Shown here: piece after piece, positions 6,099 through 14,100 of the stretch
Numbering within the stretch: the first letter of the stretch is position 1
Layout of the letters: each line of letters starts with the position of its first letter
Assembly: GCA_002788475.1 (NCBI GenBank)
Contig: PFRK01000036.1
Location: 1 to 15,224 of the forward strand
DNA length: 15,224 nucleotides
Source of the DNA: Candidatus Nomurabacteria bacterium CG_4_9_14_0_2_um_filter_32_10
GTDB taxonomy: Bacteria > Patescibacteriota > Minisyncoccia > Phycocordibacterales > UBA9973
Direction: 5' to 3'
Position numbers and translations under genes: made by a program
Notes under the pieces: generated by a model
What the model was told of the DNA's origin: nothing
Database searches by the model: none
Seen by the model: the letters and a program-made list of their open reading frames with translations, nothing else

Positions 6099-7355
<1,257 letters not shown>

Positions 7356-7358
7356 ACG

Positions 7359-8117
7359 ATGGATATCAAAGATTTAAATAAACCGCAACTTATATTACTT
7401 GCAATATTACTTTCTTTTATTACTTCAATTGCTACAGGTATTGTGACGGTAACATTAATGCAACAAGCGCCAGCTTCAATAACTGTGCCCATTAACCGTG
7501 TTGTTAGAGAAACAGTTGAAAAGATTGTTCCTGTTCCTGGGAAAGAAACTATACAGACGGTAGTTATTAAAGAAGAAGATCTAGTAGTAGATGCTATTGC
7601 TAAAAATCAGTCAGCTGTTTTTTCTATAACTAAAGAGGTGAAAGATTTAGATGGAAAGACTATTGAGATAGGAGCTGGACGAGGATTTGTAATTTCTACA
7701 GAAGGTACTATTGTCGCTGATAATACACTTGTTTTTGATGATAGTGTTCTTTATGTTAAAAATGATAGTGGAAAATTTAAAGCAACTTTTCTTTCTTCAA
7801 ATGAAAAGGGTTTTTCTTTTCTTAAGATAGGAACACCTGTAGATGTAAAAGATAAAATTTCTTTTACTGTACCTATTTTGGGAGATTTAAGTAAAATGAA
7901 AATAGGACAAAAAGTTTTGGTTTTAGGTAGTACAATATCTTCTTTTATTTTTGAGGGAAATAAAGATATAAAAGTTAATGTCACAAAACCAAATGGAGGT
8001 GGGTTAGTTCTTAATTTGGATGGAGAAGTACTTGGGATTGCTTTATCTGGTGAGACTGTATCTTTTGTTTCAATTGATGTAATAAATGAAGCTCTAAAAA
8101 CGACTAAAATTATATAG
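7359..8117 (+). CDS. Membrane-anchored HtrA/trypsin-fold protein without catalytic triad
   Basis: A 252-residue protein. Residues 10-33 form a membrane helix, followed by a Val/Pro linker and a trypsin-like (DegP/HtrA type) domain from about 75 on. The fold is recognisable from GAGRGFVISTEGTIVADN (usual GSGFIIS-DGYIVTNNH), FKATFLSSNEKGFSFLKI (usual AKVVG-D--TDLAVLKI), MKIGQKVLVLGS, and NGGGLVLNLDGEVLGI (usual GNSGGPLVNLDGEVIGI). By this alignment His is T123, Asp is G151 and Ser is G213, so proteolysis should be impossible. There is no PDZ domain. The motif scaffold is kept, which argues for a binding or regulatory role rather than decay. It sits 3 bases after the previous stop codon and 48 before the Clp-type unfoldase. 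A chaperone or sensor role is inference. Confidence 0.75.
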   Translation: MDIKDLNKPQLILLAILLSFITSIATGIVTVTLMQQAPASITVPINRVVRETVEKIVPVPGKETIQTVVIKEEDLVVDAIAKNQSAVFSITKEVKDLDGKTIEIGAGRGFVISTEGTIVADNTLVFDDSVLYVKNDSGKFKATFLSSNEKGFSFLKIGTPVDVKDKISFTVPILGDLSKMKIGQKVLVLGSTISSFIFEGNKDIKVNVTKPNGGGLVLNLDGEVLGIALSGETVSFVSIDVINEALKTTKII

Positions 8118-8127
8118 CCCTCTTGAA

Positions 8128-8158
8128 TTTTACTTTATAAACTTTCTACTTTATAACT
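8128..8158. repeat. Dispersed AT-rich repeat, copy 2
   Basis: The second copy of the ACTTTATAA-CTTTCT-ACTTTATAA block at 5495-5525. It covers most of the gap before the Clp gene. Its last TATAAC (8152-8157) is 8 bases before the ATG at 8166 and could serve as the -10. Confidence 0.6.
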
Positions 8159-8165
8159 AATTTTT

Positions 8166-10853
8166 ATGCCACCACTTAATAAATTTACAACTAAATCTAA
8201 AGATGCAATCAAAAAAGCCCATGAGCTTGCTATTGAACGTGGGCAGAACCATGTCTCTTCTTTACATCTACTTGCCGCATTGTTATTACAAGAAGAAAGT
8301 ATGGTTAATTCTATTTTGGATAAATTGGAAATAGATACTATGTTATTAATTGATTCTGTTTTAGAATCAATTGAATTACCAGAATCTAATAGTACTCTTT
8401 CTCCGGCATATCAAATTTATCTCAATCCTGATTTAGCACAAGTGATAGAACATTCAGTTAAATTGGCAGAATATATGAAGGATAATTTTGTTTCCACTGA
8501 ACATCTTTTTATTGCTATGCTTGAAATTACAGGAGAGGCACGAGAAATTTTAGCACGATTTAGAATCCTTAAAGATCCTGTAATAAAGGTATTAGAAGAG
8601 CTTCGTAGTCAAAATATTACAGATGTGACAGAACCAAAAAGATTTAAATTGCTTTTAAAATATACTCGTAATTTGACCAAATTAGCAAAGGAAGACAAAC
8701 TTGATCCAGTTATCGGACGTGATAATGAAATAATGCGTATTATACAGATACTTTCTCGCAGGACAAAGAATAATCCGATCTTAATAGGTGAAGCTGGTAC
8801 TGGTAAAACAACAGTAGTGGAAGGTCTTGCAGAACGTATTGCTAAAAATAATGTTCCTGAATCTCTTAAAGAAAAGGAACTTGTTTCTCTTGATTTAGGT
8901 TCACTCATAGCTGGTACAAAATATCGTGGAGAGTTTGAAGAAAGATTGAAGGGTATTATGAAAGAAATAGAAAGAGCTGATGGGAAAGTGATTCTTTTTA
9001 TTGATGAAATTCATACGATTGTCGGAGCTGGAGGTTCAGAGGGAACAATGGATGCTTCAAATATGTTGAAACCAGCACTTTCTCGTGGAGAATTAAGAGC
9101 TATAGGAGCAACAACTTTAAAAGAATATCAAAAACATATTGAAAAAGATCCAGCTTTAGCTCGTCGTTTTCAGCCTGTTTATATAGATGAACCTAGTGTA
9201 GATGATACTATTACTATACTTCGTGGACTTAAAGAAAAGTATGAACTTTTTCATGGGGTACGTATTACTGACGATGCCATAATTTCTGCTGTTAATCTTT
9301 CTACCCGTTATGTCACAAATAGATTTTTGCCAGACAAAGCAGTCGATCTTATTGATGAAGCTTCTTCCTCTTTGAAAATTGCACTTGAAAATAAGCCACC
9401 TGTTTTAGAAGATGCACATAGAAAAATAATGCGATTAGAAATTGAAAAAGAAGCCCTTAAAAAAGAAGTAGAAAATAATATTAAAAATGGTAAGACTACA
9501 AAAAATAGAATAAAAGAGATAGATAAAGAGATTGCTAATTTACACGAAAAAACAAAAGAACTCGAATTAAAATGGCAAAATGAGAAAGAAATTGTAATTA
9601 AGATTCGTTTGATTAAAAAGGAACTTGATTCATTGCGTCTCTTGGCTGAAGATGCTGAAATGAGATCTGATTTATCTCTTGCTGCTGAAATACGTTATGG
9701 AAAAATACCTATTCTAAAAAAAGAATTAGAGGTAAAACTTTCACGCTTAAAAAAACTTCAGAAATCACGAAGAATACTAAAAGAAGAAGTTACAGAGGAA
9801 GATATAGCAGAAGTGGTTGCACGTTGGACTGGTATTCCGCTTACTAAAATGCTTGAAGAAGATCGTGCAAAATTACAAAGGATAGAAGAGGAATTAAAAA
9901 AGAGAGTAGTAGGACAGGATGATGCTTTAAAACGTGTCTCGGATGTTATTCGTCGTTCACGTGCAGGAATAGGAGATCCTGATAGACCAAGTGGTTCATT
10001 TATATTTTTAGGTCCTACAGGGGTTGGTAAAACAGAACTTACTAAAACTCTTGCACAGTTTATATTTAATGATGATAGTGCACTCATTCGAGTTGATATG
10101 TCTGAATATATGGAAAAACATTCGATATCAAAACTTATTGGTTCACCTCCAGGATATGTTGGTTATGATGAAGCAGGGCAACTTACTGAATCTGTTAGGC
10201 ATCGTCCATTTTCTGTGATACTTTTTGATGAGATTGAAAAAGCTCATCCTGAAGTTTTTAATATGTTGCTTCAAGTTATTGATGAAGGAAGATTAACTGA
10301 TGGAAAGGGAAGAATAGTTAATTTTAAAAATACCATTATTATTCTCACTTCGAATATTGGTTCACAATTTGTGGAAAAAATGGAATCGATTGGATTTTCT
10401 AACAATTCTGATAAACAAGATTATAGTAATATGAAAGAAAAAGTTATGGAAGCGATGAAAGACCATTTTCGACCAGAATTTATAAATCGCCTTGATGAGA
10501 TAATAGTATTTGATATTTTATCTCCTGAAGCTATTAAAGAGATAGTTAATTTAAGAATGAAAGTGGTAAAAGGAAGGCTTTCTGTTAAAGATATAGATTT
10601 CAGAATTTCAGATGAGGCACTTTCATACTTGGCAAAAGAAGGATATGACCCTCATTATGGTGCACGTCCTTTAAATCGTTTGATTCAAAATAAGATTTTG
10701 AATCCCGTTGCAACACTTATTATTTCTAATAATGTAAAAAAAGGAGATACTGTTAATGTTTCTGTAAAGAATAATGAACTCCTAATAGAAACAAAAAATA
10801 AAAAAATAAAAAGTCCTATTCATTTACGAACAAATTCTTCAGTTAAAGCATAA
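8166..10853 (+). CDS. AAA+ unfoldase/disaggregase of the ClpB/ClpC family
   Basis: An 895-residue hexameric ATPase with two AAA+ rings that threads proteins. The Clp N domain (two repeats) spans 1-145. D1 has Walker A GEAGTGKT (208-215) and Walker B VILFIDEIH (275-283). A coiled-coil middle domain spans about 416-545 and is long, with the ClpB-type signature SDLSLAAEIRYGKIP. D2 has Walker A GPTGVGKT (616-623) and Walker B VILFDEIEK (684-692). The end (GYDPHYGARPLNRLIQ) is of general Clp type. A loop with IGF (742-744), at the place where ClpC and ClpA bind the ClpP protease, is normally missing in ClpB. The protein therefore mixes a ClpB middle domain with a ClpC-like loop, and I do not assign clpB or clpC. 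No clpP lies in the window. There is no Shine-Dalgarno before the ATG. A bidirectional terminator follows. Confidence 0.93.
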   Translation: MPPLNKFTTKSKDAIKKAHELAIERGQNHVSSLHLLAALLLQEESMVNSILDKLEIDTMLLIDSVLESIELPESNSTLSPAYQIYLNPDLAQVIEHSVKLAEYMKDNFVSTEHLFIAMLEITGEAREILARFRILKDPVIKVLEELRSQNITDVTEPKRFKLLLKYTRNLTKLAKEDKLDPVIGRDNEIMRIIQILSRRTKNNPILIGEAGTGKTTVVEGLAERIAKNNVPESLKEKELVSLDLGSLIAGTKYRGEFEERLKGIMKEIERADGKVILFIDEIHTIVGAGGSEGTMDASNMLKPALSRGELRAIGATTLKEYQKHIEKDPALARRFQPVYIDEPSVDDTITILRGLKEKYELFHGVRITDDAIISAVNLSTRYVTNRFLPDKAVDLIDEASSSLKIALENKPPVLEDAHRKIMRLEIEKEALKKEVENNIKNGKTTKNRIKEIDKEIANLHEKTKELELKWQNEKEIVIKIRLIKKELDSLRLLAEDAEMRSDLSLAAEIRYGKIPILKKELEVKLSRLKKLQKSRRILKEEVTEEDIAEVVARWTGIPLTKMLEEDRAKLQRIEEELKKRVVGQDDALKRVSDVIRRSRAGIGDPDRPSGSFIFLGPTGVGKTELTKTLAQFIFNDDSALIRVDMSEYMEKHSISKLIGSPPGYVGYDEAGQLTESVRHRPFSVILFDEIEKAHPEVFNMLLQVIDEGRLTDGKGRIVNFKNTIIILTSNIGSQFVEKMESIGFSNNSDKQDYSNMKEKVMEAMKDHFRPEFINRLDEIIVFDILSPEAIKEIVNLRMKVVKGRLSVKDIDFRISDEALSYLAKEGYDPHYGARPLNRLIQNKILNPVATLIISNNVKKGDTVNVSVKNNELLIETKNKKIKSPIHLRTNSSVKA

Positions 10854-10857
10854 ATTA

Positions 10858-10892
10858 AAAATTCTAAATTTTTATCTCAGATTTGGAATTTT
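10858..10892. terminator. Bidirectional terminator between the Clp gene and the sortase gene
   Basis: AAAATTCTAAAT and ATTTGGAATTTT form a 12-pair stem with one G-T and an 11-base loop. A T-rich stretch follows on the plus strand. It lies in the 37-base gap between the convergent genes and overlaps the sortase stop codon. Confidence 0.65.
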
Positions 10893-11496
10893 ATTTTTTA
10901 TCAGTAAATACTACAAGTCGATCAGAACGAGTTTTTTCTTCCTTATTCCAAATTCCAGTGCAGGTGATGAGATTAAGATGTGCTTTTCCATCATTTGAAC
11001 TAAATACATCTAACACGGCTTCGTCTTTGCTATATATTCTCATTTTACGCACAACGAAAGTCGTGACTATTCCTTTTTCTTCAACGAATATTTCATCACC
11101 TATGCGTAATTTATGTAAATTATCAAATACTGCTGATACATTATTTTTCCAACCGTAATGTCCAGCAATAACCGCACTGCCTTTTTTCCCGGGACGTGGG
11201 CCAATGTTGAACCATGCTACATTAACAGGACTTTTGGGTACGCCCATTGTTCCATCAGGAGCAAGGCCTACATACTCGATGGTAGCATCAATATTGATAC
11301 TTGGAATTTTGAGACGAAATTGTAAGTCGGAATGTGTTTGTTCTTCTTTGGAAAGAGCGGTTTTATTTTCAATAAAAGATGCAGAATCTTGAGTTGAGTC
11401 TTTTGAGAAAAAATTTGAAAGAAGTATAACAAAGAGAATGAACCCAGAAAGAGTAGCTAGTAACAATACTTGTTTTGATAAAATTTTTGGTTGCAT
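10891..11496 (-). CDS. Sortase (probably class E/F-like transpeptidase)
   Basis: A 201-residue cysteine transpeptidase that cuts an LPXTG-type signal and joins the protein to the envelope. The N-terminal membrane helix (8-29) is followed by a linker and the sortase barrel. The catalytic His is in AGHYGW (H113), Cys in LITCTG (C179) and Arg in SDRLVVF (R193). The segment VNVAWFNIGPRPGKKGSAVIAGH resembles class E/F enzymes. I chose the ATG at 11496; the same bases TGTAAAATATATG precede the rbfA start. The frame extends to a TTG at 11571, 8 bases after the adhesin stop, which would add 25 polar residues; that start remains possible. It follows the gene for an LPNTG protein, its likely substrate. 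Confidence 0.88.
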   Translation of the reverse strand: MQPKILSKQVLLLATLSGFILFVILLSNFFSKDSTQDSASFIENKTALSKEEQTHSDLQFRLKIPSINIDATIEYVGLAPDGTMGVPKSPVNVAWFNIGPRPGKKGSAVIAGHYGWKNNVSAVFDNLHKLRIGDEIFVEEKGIVTTFVVRKMRIYSKDEAVLDVFSSNDGKAHLNLITCTGIWNKEEKTRSDRLVVFTDKK

Positions 11497-11579
11497 ATAT
11501 TTTACAAAAAATTTATAACCACAAATGCCAGACAAGAATTTGTCTAGTATTTGCTTGTTAATTCTTCTCAATATCTAGA

Positions 11580-13052
11580 TTAAGCTGTTTGTTTTTTTTG
11601 AGTAAAATAGAATATAGTTAGAATTGCAAAAATGCCAGCCGGTATAATAATATTCCATGGAGTATCATTCTCATTAGGAGGAAGTCCTGTATTTGGTAGT
11701 TTAGGAACAGCCGTCACAACAACAGTAGCAATTGCAAAATCTCTGGCTGTTAGACCATTGGCATCTCCGCTTGCCGTAACAGTATTTACTGTAGTTTTAG
11801 TGAGATTAGTTGAACATGTATATGTCCATGTTTCGGTGATATCAAGTTTTGAATTACTATTCGTATCACCGGAAACGTATTTTACAGGACTACATTTATC
11901 ATCAATAAGATGGACATTAGAAAGTGCAACTATTCCCGGGTTTGTAACTTTATTGGTATAGGTAACCATTCCTCCTTCAGGATAGAGCACAAGTGGGTTT
12001 GGAATTTTTGTTACGTGAATTAGGGGTGGCACTACTGGAATACCGACAATGACCGTAGCATTTGCGATATCATCATTGGTCATGGTGCAGGTTTTTGTTT
12101 CACCTGCTGCGATTGTTCCTGAACAACCACTAGAACCAGATTGTAGATAACCTGGTAGGCTAGTTTCTGTCACTGCATAGGAACCTGCATCTAGCGTAAC
12201 ATCTACGCCAGTTGCAGAACCAGAAAAAGAGCTTGGAGAGACATTTGTACCAGAAACATCAATAGTAAAATCAGAAGCAATTGCTGTACCACCATTATTG
12301 TTGATTACCGTTTTAATTACATGAAGGGTGGCTGGATCAGGATCAGGATCAGGAACTGCGCATGTTGGTCCAGAGATAGTATTGTTAAGTAATGTTACAT
12401 CACCTCCTAATGCTAAAGCCCGACCATTTAAGGCTACATTGTTGCCGAAATGAACACCAGTTCCAGCTATAATTGTTCCTACGAATGAAGTACCGTTAAT
12501 GGTTGCTAAAGTATTAACTTGCCAATACACATCACAAGCTCGTGCACCGTTAGTTAAAGCAATTGAACCGGAAGATATAAAATCACTTGATGCTCTAAAT
12601 ATATATATACCAGAACCATCGAGGGTAAGTATTCCACCGTTTAGTCGTCCAGCTCCAATATCATGTACTCCAGGAGTGACAACTAATCCATCAAGAACAG
12701 GACCAATACTGTCTGTTGATGTTTGACCAGATATATTGCCATTTGCAGTTGAAAGATTCGCCTGAACAGTAGGGTTTAAAATTGCTAAACCTGGCGCAAC
12801 ACCATCAGTAGAATATATTGTGCCACTCACCATGGCACCAGTTAATCCTGTAATTCCGGCGCCAGTACTATTTAATCCAACATCTCCGGATATAGTTCCT
12901 GTACCTGTAATCGCTGTTTGAGCAATGATGGAGAAAGTTGTGGTTGCACCTAAAACTGGATCTGTCGCCGCAAATGTAGGAGCCGGTCCAGTTATGCCAA
13001 GTATAAATGCGATACTCAATATGATTGTTAAAACCTTTTTAATTTTTTTCAT
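11580..13052 (-). CDS. LPXTG-anchored surface protein with DUF3494 (ice-binding-like) domain
   Basis: A 490-residue exported protein. Signal peptide 1-29 (PTFA-AT). Residues 31-230 match the DUF3494 beta-helix domain (FSIIAQTAITGTGTISGDVGLN, then VYWQVNTLATINGTSFVGTI, then GRALALGGDVTLLNNTI), known from ice-binding proteins and adhesins. A PDPDPDP hinge is followed by a beta-sandwich (244-328, ending TKTCTMTNDD) and a DUF11-like domain (345-447, TYTNKVTNPG, DTNSNSKLDITETWTY). LPNTG is at 452-456, then a membrane helix (about 466-484) and KKQTA: a complete sorting signal. GC content looks higher than in neighbouring genes (about 42-45% in sampled 60-base blocks, by hand count). Ice binding is not implied; surface attachment is the safer inference. 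The sortase gene follows directly. Confidence 0.9.
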   Translation of the reverse strand: MKKIKKVLTIILSIAFILGITGPAPTFAATDPVLGATTTFSIIAQTAITGTGTISGDVGLNSTGAGITGLTGAMVSGTIYSTDGVAPGLAILNPTVQANLSTANGNISGQTSTDSIGPVLDGLVVTPGVHDIGAGRLNGGILTLDGSGIYIFRASSDFISSGSIALTNGARACDVYWQVNTLATINGTSFVGTIIAGTGVHFGNNVALNGRALALGGDVTLLNNTISGPTCAVPDPDPDPATLHVIKTVINNNGGTAIASDFTIDVSGTNVSPSSFSGSATGVDVTLDAGSYAVTETSLPGYLQSGSSGCSGTIAAGETKTCTMTNDDIANATVIVGIPVVPPLIHVTKIPNPLVLYPEGGMVTYTNKVTNPGIVALSNVHLIDDKCSPVKYVSGDTNSNSKLDITETWTYTCSTNLTKTTVNTVTASGDANGLTARDFAIATVVVTAVPKLPNTGLPPNENDTPWNIIIPAGIFAILTIFYFTQKKQTA

Positions 13053-13132
13053 AGATTTTTTATTTGAAAATGTTAATAATTCTTTAATAAACGACCCTTC
13101 TTATATTTTATATTAATTCGATAATTTTGCAA
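13050..13132 (-). repeat. Direct repeat A: leader and start codon of the adhesin gene
   Basis: The block from the adhesin ATG upstream to 13132 is repeated at 13291-13377. The identical cores include TGTTAATAATTCTTTAATAA and TAATTCGATAATTTT. It includes the likely promoter on the minus strand (TTGCAA, 16 bases, TAAAAT) and a leader of roughly 50-70 bases. Confidence 0.8.
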
Positions 13133-13290
13133 TATATATCTGGACTTATACACATATAGTTTTGAAAAAGCTATTTAGCTTGTTTGGTGGTGCTATGGGT
13201 CCTTTTTTGTCAAGGTTATAGATGGATATAACATTAATTTATAATTTGACCAAATTTTTGTTATTACAAAAATTTGTTTAGGCATCGATT
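13133..13290. other. Non-coding AT-rich spacer between the two repeats
   Basis: I see no credible gene on either strand. It holds a perfect 10-pair hairpin (13251-13276) and a lone TTGACA on the minus strand (13213-13208) with no matching -10. On the minus strand, the region just below 13293 would be the coding part of the duplicated start, but it closes after nine codons. Confidence 0.5.
13251..13276. repeat. Perfect hairpin in the repeat spacer
   Basis: CAAATTTTTG, TTATTA, CAAAAATTTG: 10 pairs and a 6-base loop. The stem resembles the ATTTTTG-TTTA-CAAAAAT hairpin of the bipA leader. On the minus strand it begins soon after the ATG of the broken gene copy. Confidence 0.6.
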
Positions 13291-13377
13291 CATAGAATTT
13301 TTTATTTATTAAAAAATGTTAATAATTCTTTAATAAACGGTTCTTTTTATGTTTTATACTAATTCGATAATTTTCCA
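13291..13377 (-). repeat. Direct repeat B: second copy of the adhesin leader, with a dead start
   Basis: Same block as 13050-13132, with a few substitutions and a 3-4-base length difference. The ATG at 13293 is kept but opens only nine codons (MNRCLNKFL) before TAA. It is best explained as the 5' remnant of a duplicated surface-protein gene or as a leader peptide. Confidence 0.7.
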
Positions 13378-13407
13378 GATAGTTTGTTTCTTTATGGTGA
13401 GACATAT

Positions 13408-13442
13408 AAAAAAATCCCATGGCGGAAGCCAGAGATTTTTTT
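13408..13442. terminator. Bidirectional terminator
   Basis: Seven A, then ATGGC-GGAA-GCCAG (inner TGGC/GCCA), then seven T, with GATTTTTTT opposite AAAAAAATC. It lies three bases from a 16-base copy of the tRNA-Tyr 3' end, in the same relation as the terminator at 13581-13620 has to the intact tRNA. Confidence 0.7.
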
Positions 13443-13444
13443 AT

Positions 13445-13460
13445 TGTGCGCCGGGTAGGA
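13445..13460 (-). pseudogene. Fragment of tRNA-Tyr 3' end
   Basis: Sixteen bases identical to 13621-13636 (end of the T stem and acceptor 3' strand of tRNA-Tyr). Upstream on the minus strand the match is lost, apart from a possible anticodon-like CTGTAAGAAG. It looks like a decayed tRNA copy with its own terminator. Confidence 0.6.
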
Positions 13461-13545
13461 ATTTCTCTTCTTACAGGAGCAGTATACCTTTTCAATAGTT
13501 CAAAATAAATTTTTCACTATAATAAAAAGCTTTTCGAATCCTACA

Positions 13546-13567
13546 TGGAAGCAAGCAGTTGCTTCCA
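13546..13567. repeat. Perfect hairpin beside a T-arm-like sequence
   Basis: TGGAAGCAA, GCAG, TTGCTTCCA. Just before it, 13533-13544 reads TTCGAATCCTAC, the T-loop and T-stem of tRNA-Tyr in the opposite orientation, and just after it comes CGGCG, as in the tRNA acceptor end. It may be another tRNA fragment split by a palindrome. The match is short. Confidence 0.5.
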
Positions 13568-13580
13568 CTCGGCGAGACAT

Positions 13581-13620
13581 AAATTAAAAAGCCCAAGCAG
13601 AAGCTTGAGGTTTTTAATTT
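13581..13620 (-). terminator. Terminator of tRNA-Tyr
   Basis: AAATTAAAAA and TTTTTAATTT flank an inner AAGC-AGAA-GCTT stem with two unpaired or weak pairs. It starts 3 bases after the tRNA end on the minus strand. Confidence 0.75.
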
Positions 13621-13622
13621 TG

Positions 13623-13705
13623 TGCGCCGGGTAGGATTCGAACCTACGTAGCCCGAAGGCGACAGATTTACAGTCTGTTGTAATTGACCACTCTACCACC
13701 GACGC
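13623..13705 (-). tRNA. tRNA-Tyr (anticodon GTA)
   Basis: An 83-base class II tRNA. Acceptor GCGTCGG/CCGGCGC (one G-T), anticodon arm CAGA-CTGTAAA-TCTG (GTA), variable arm CGCCTTCGGGC, T-arm GTAGG-TTCGAAT-CCTAC, discriminator A. CCA is not encoded. A disrupted copy of its 5' half lies 14 bases upstream, between it and the best promoter. Confidence 0.95.
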
Positions 13706-13719
13706 ATAATTATTTGATA

Positions 13720-13775
13720 AGTCTGTTGTAATTGACTTCACCCCGCCGCGGTGGGGCAGACTCTACCACCGACGC
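13720..13775 (-). pseudogene. Partial tRNA-Tyr copy split by a GC-rich palindrome
   Basis: In transcription order: 16 bases identical to the tRNA-Tyr 5' end, a 23-base insert (palindromic core CCCCGCCGCGGTGGGG on the plus strand), then 17 bases identical to the D-arm and anticodon stem 5' side, then loss of the match. One C of the intact D-loop is replaced by the insert. The copy cannot give a functional tRNA. Confidence 0.88.
13737..13759. repeat. GC-rich palindromic insert in the tRNA copy
   Basis: CCCCGCCGCGGTGGGG is self-complementary apart from one G-T pair. It is about the most GC-rich run in the window and interrupts an otherwise exact match to tRNA-Tyr. It parallels the palindromes inside the cysteine desulfurase gene. 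Confidence 0.8.
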
Positions 13776-13783
13776 ATTTATAT

Positions 13784-13812
13784 AAAATAGCATAAAATAT
13801 TTTTTTTTGCAT
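13784..13812 (-). promoter_or_regulatory. Promoter upstream of the split tRNA-Tyr copy
   Basis: ATGCAA, a 17-base spacer and TGC-TATTTT on the minus strand. Predicted initiation is about 2 bases before the 5' end of the broken copy, so transcripts reach the intact tRNA only after passing through it. Confidence 0.5.
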
Positions 13813-13856
13813 CTGATGGTATAAAACATACTATTTATTAGTAAATATAATTAGTA

Positions 13857-13885
13857 TTGCATTTATTTTTTACTTGTGCTATAAT
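13857..13885 (+). promoter_or_regulatory. Strong extended -10 promoter of a small membrane peptide gene
   Basis: TTGCAT, a 17-base spacer and TGC-TATAAT. Predicted initiation near 13892 leaves a leader of about 39 bases with AAAGGA. Confidence 0.8.
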
Positions 13886-13930
13886 TTTTTTGGAAGTAAT
13901 TTTTTCAAAAAACAAAAGGAATTTTTTTTA

Positions 13931-14059
13931 ATGAAAAAAATTGATATTATTCCTTTTTCTCTTGAGGAGAAGAAGAAAAATAAAAAAAGGGATGATATTT
14001 TGGTGATAATTTTATCACCAATTATTGTTTTCTTTTCACTCAAATTAATATTTGGGTGA
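13931..14059 (+). CDS. 42-residue single-helix membrane peptide
   Basis: Unrecognised. The start at 13931 follows AAAGGA at 10 bases; the frame runs further upstream, but that part overlaps the -10 region. Residues 1-20 are polar and very basic (SLEEKKKNKKRDD). Residues 22-41 form one hydrophobic helix (ILVIILSPIIVFFSLKLIF). It has its own strong promoter, a ribosome binding site and a terminator 8 bases after the stop, so it is a complete single-gene unit. The coding region also contains a perfect 20-base palindrome at 14001-14020 (TGGTGATAA/TTATCACCA). It could be a small membrane-protein modulator, a toxin-like peptide, or mainly a small RNA. I cannot choose between these. Confidence 0.6.
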   Translation: MKKIDIIPFSLEEKKKNKKRDDILVIILSPIIVFFSLKLIFG

Positions 14060-14067
14060 GAAAAATT

Positions 14068-14100
14068 TGGCTATGTTGTATTAATGTAGCCATTTTTATT
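14068..14100 (+). terminator. Terminator of the small membrane peptide gene
   Basis: TGGCTA and TAGCCA pair, extended inward by TGTT/AATG with two G-T pairs, followed by TTTTTATT. It gives a natural end to the short transcript from the promoter at 13857. Confidence 0.75.

Noticed and set aside
11528..11545. AGACAA-GAAT-TTGTCT hairpin as a terminator between adhesin and sortase genes
   Set aside because: No T run follows on the transcribed strand, and the two genes look co-transcribed; it is probably incidental or a minor processing site.
13518..13523. TATAAT on the plus strand as a promoter
   Set aside because: No -35 at a suitable distance and no gene downstream; the strand carries only the antisense of tRNA-Tyr there.
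13541..13741. 66-codon open frame on the minus strand
   Set aside because: It runs through tRNA-Tyr and translates the tRNA; the pattern SITTDCKSVAFGLRRFESYP is typical of false tRNA frames.
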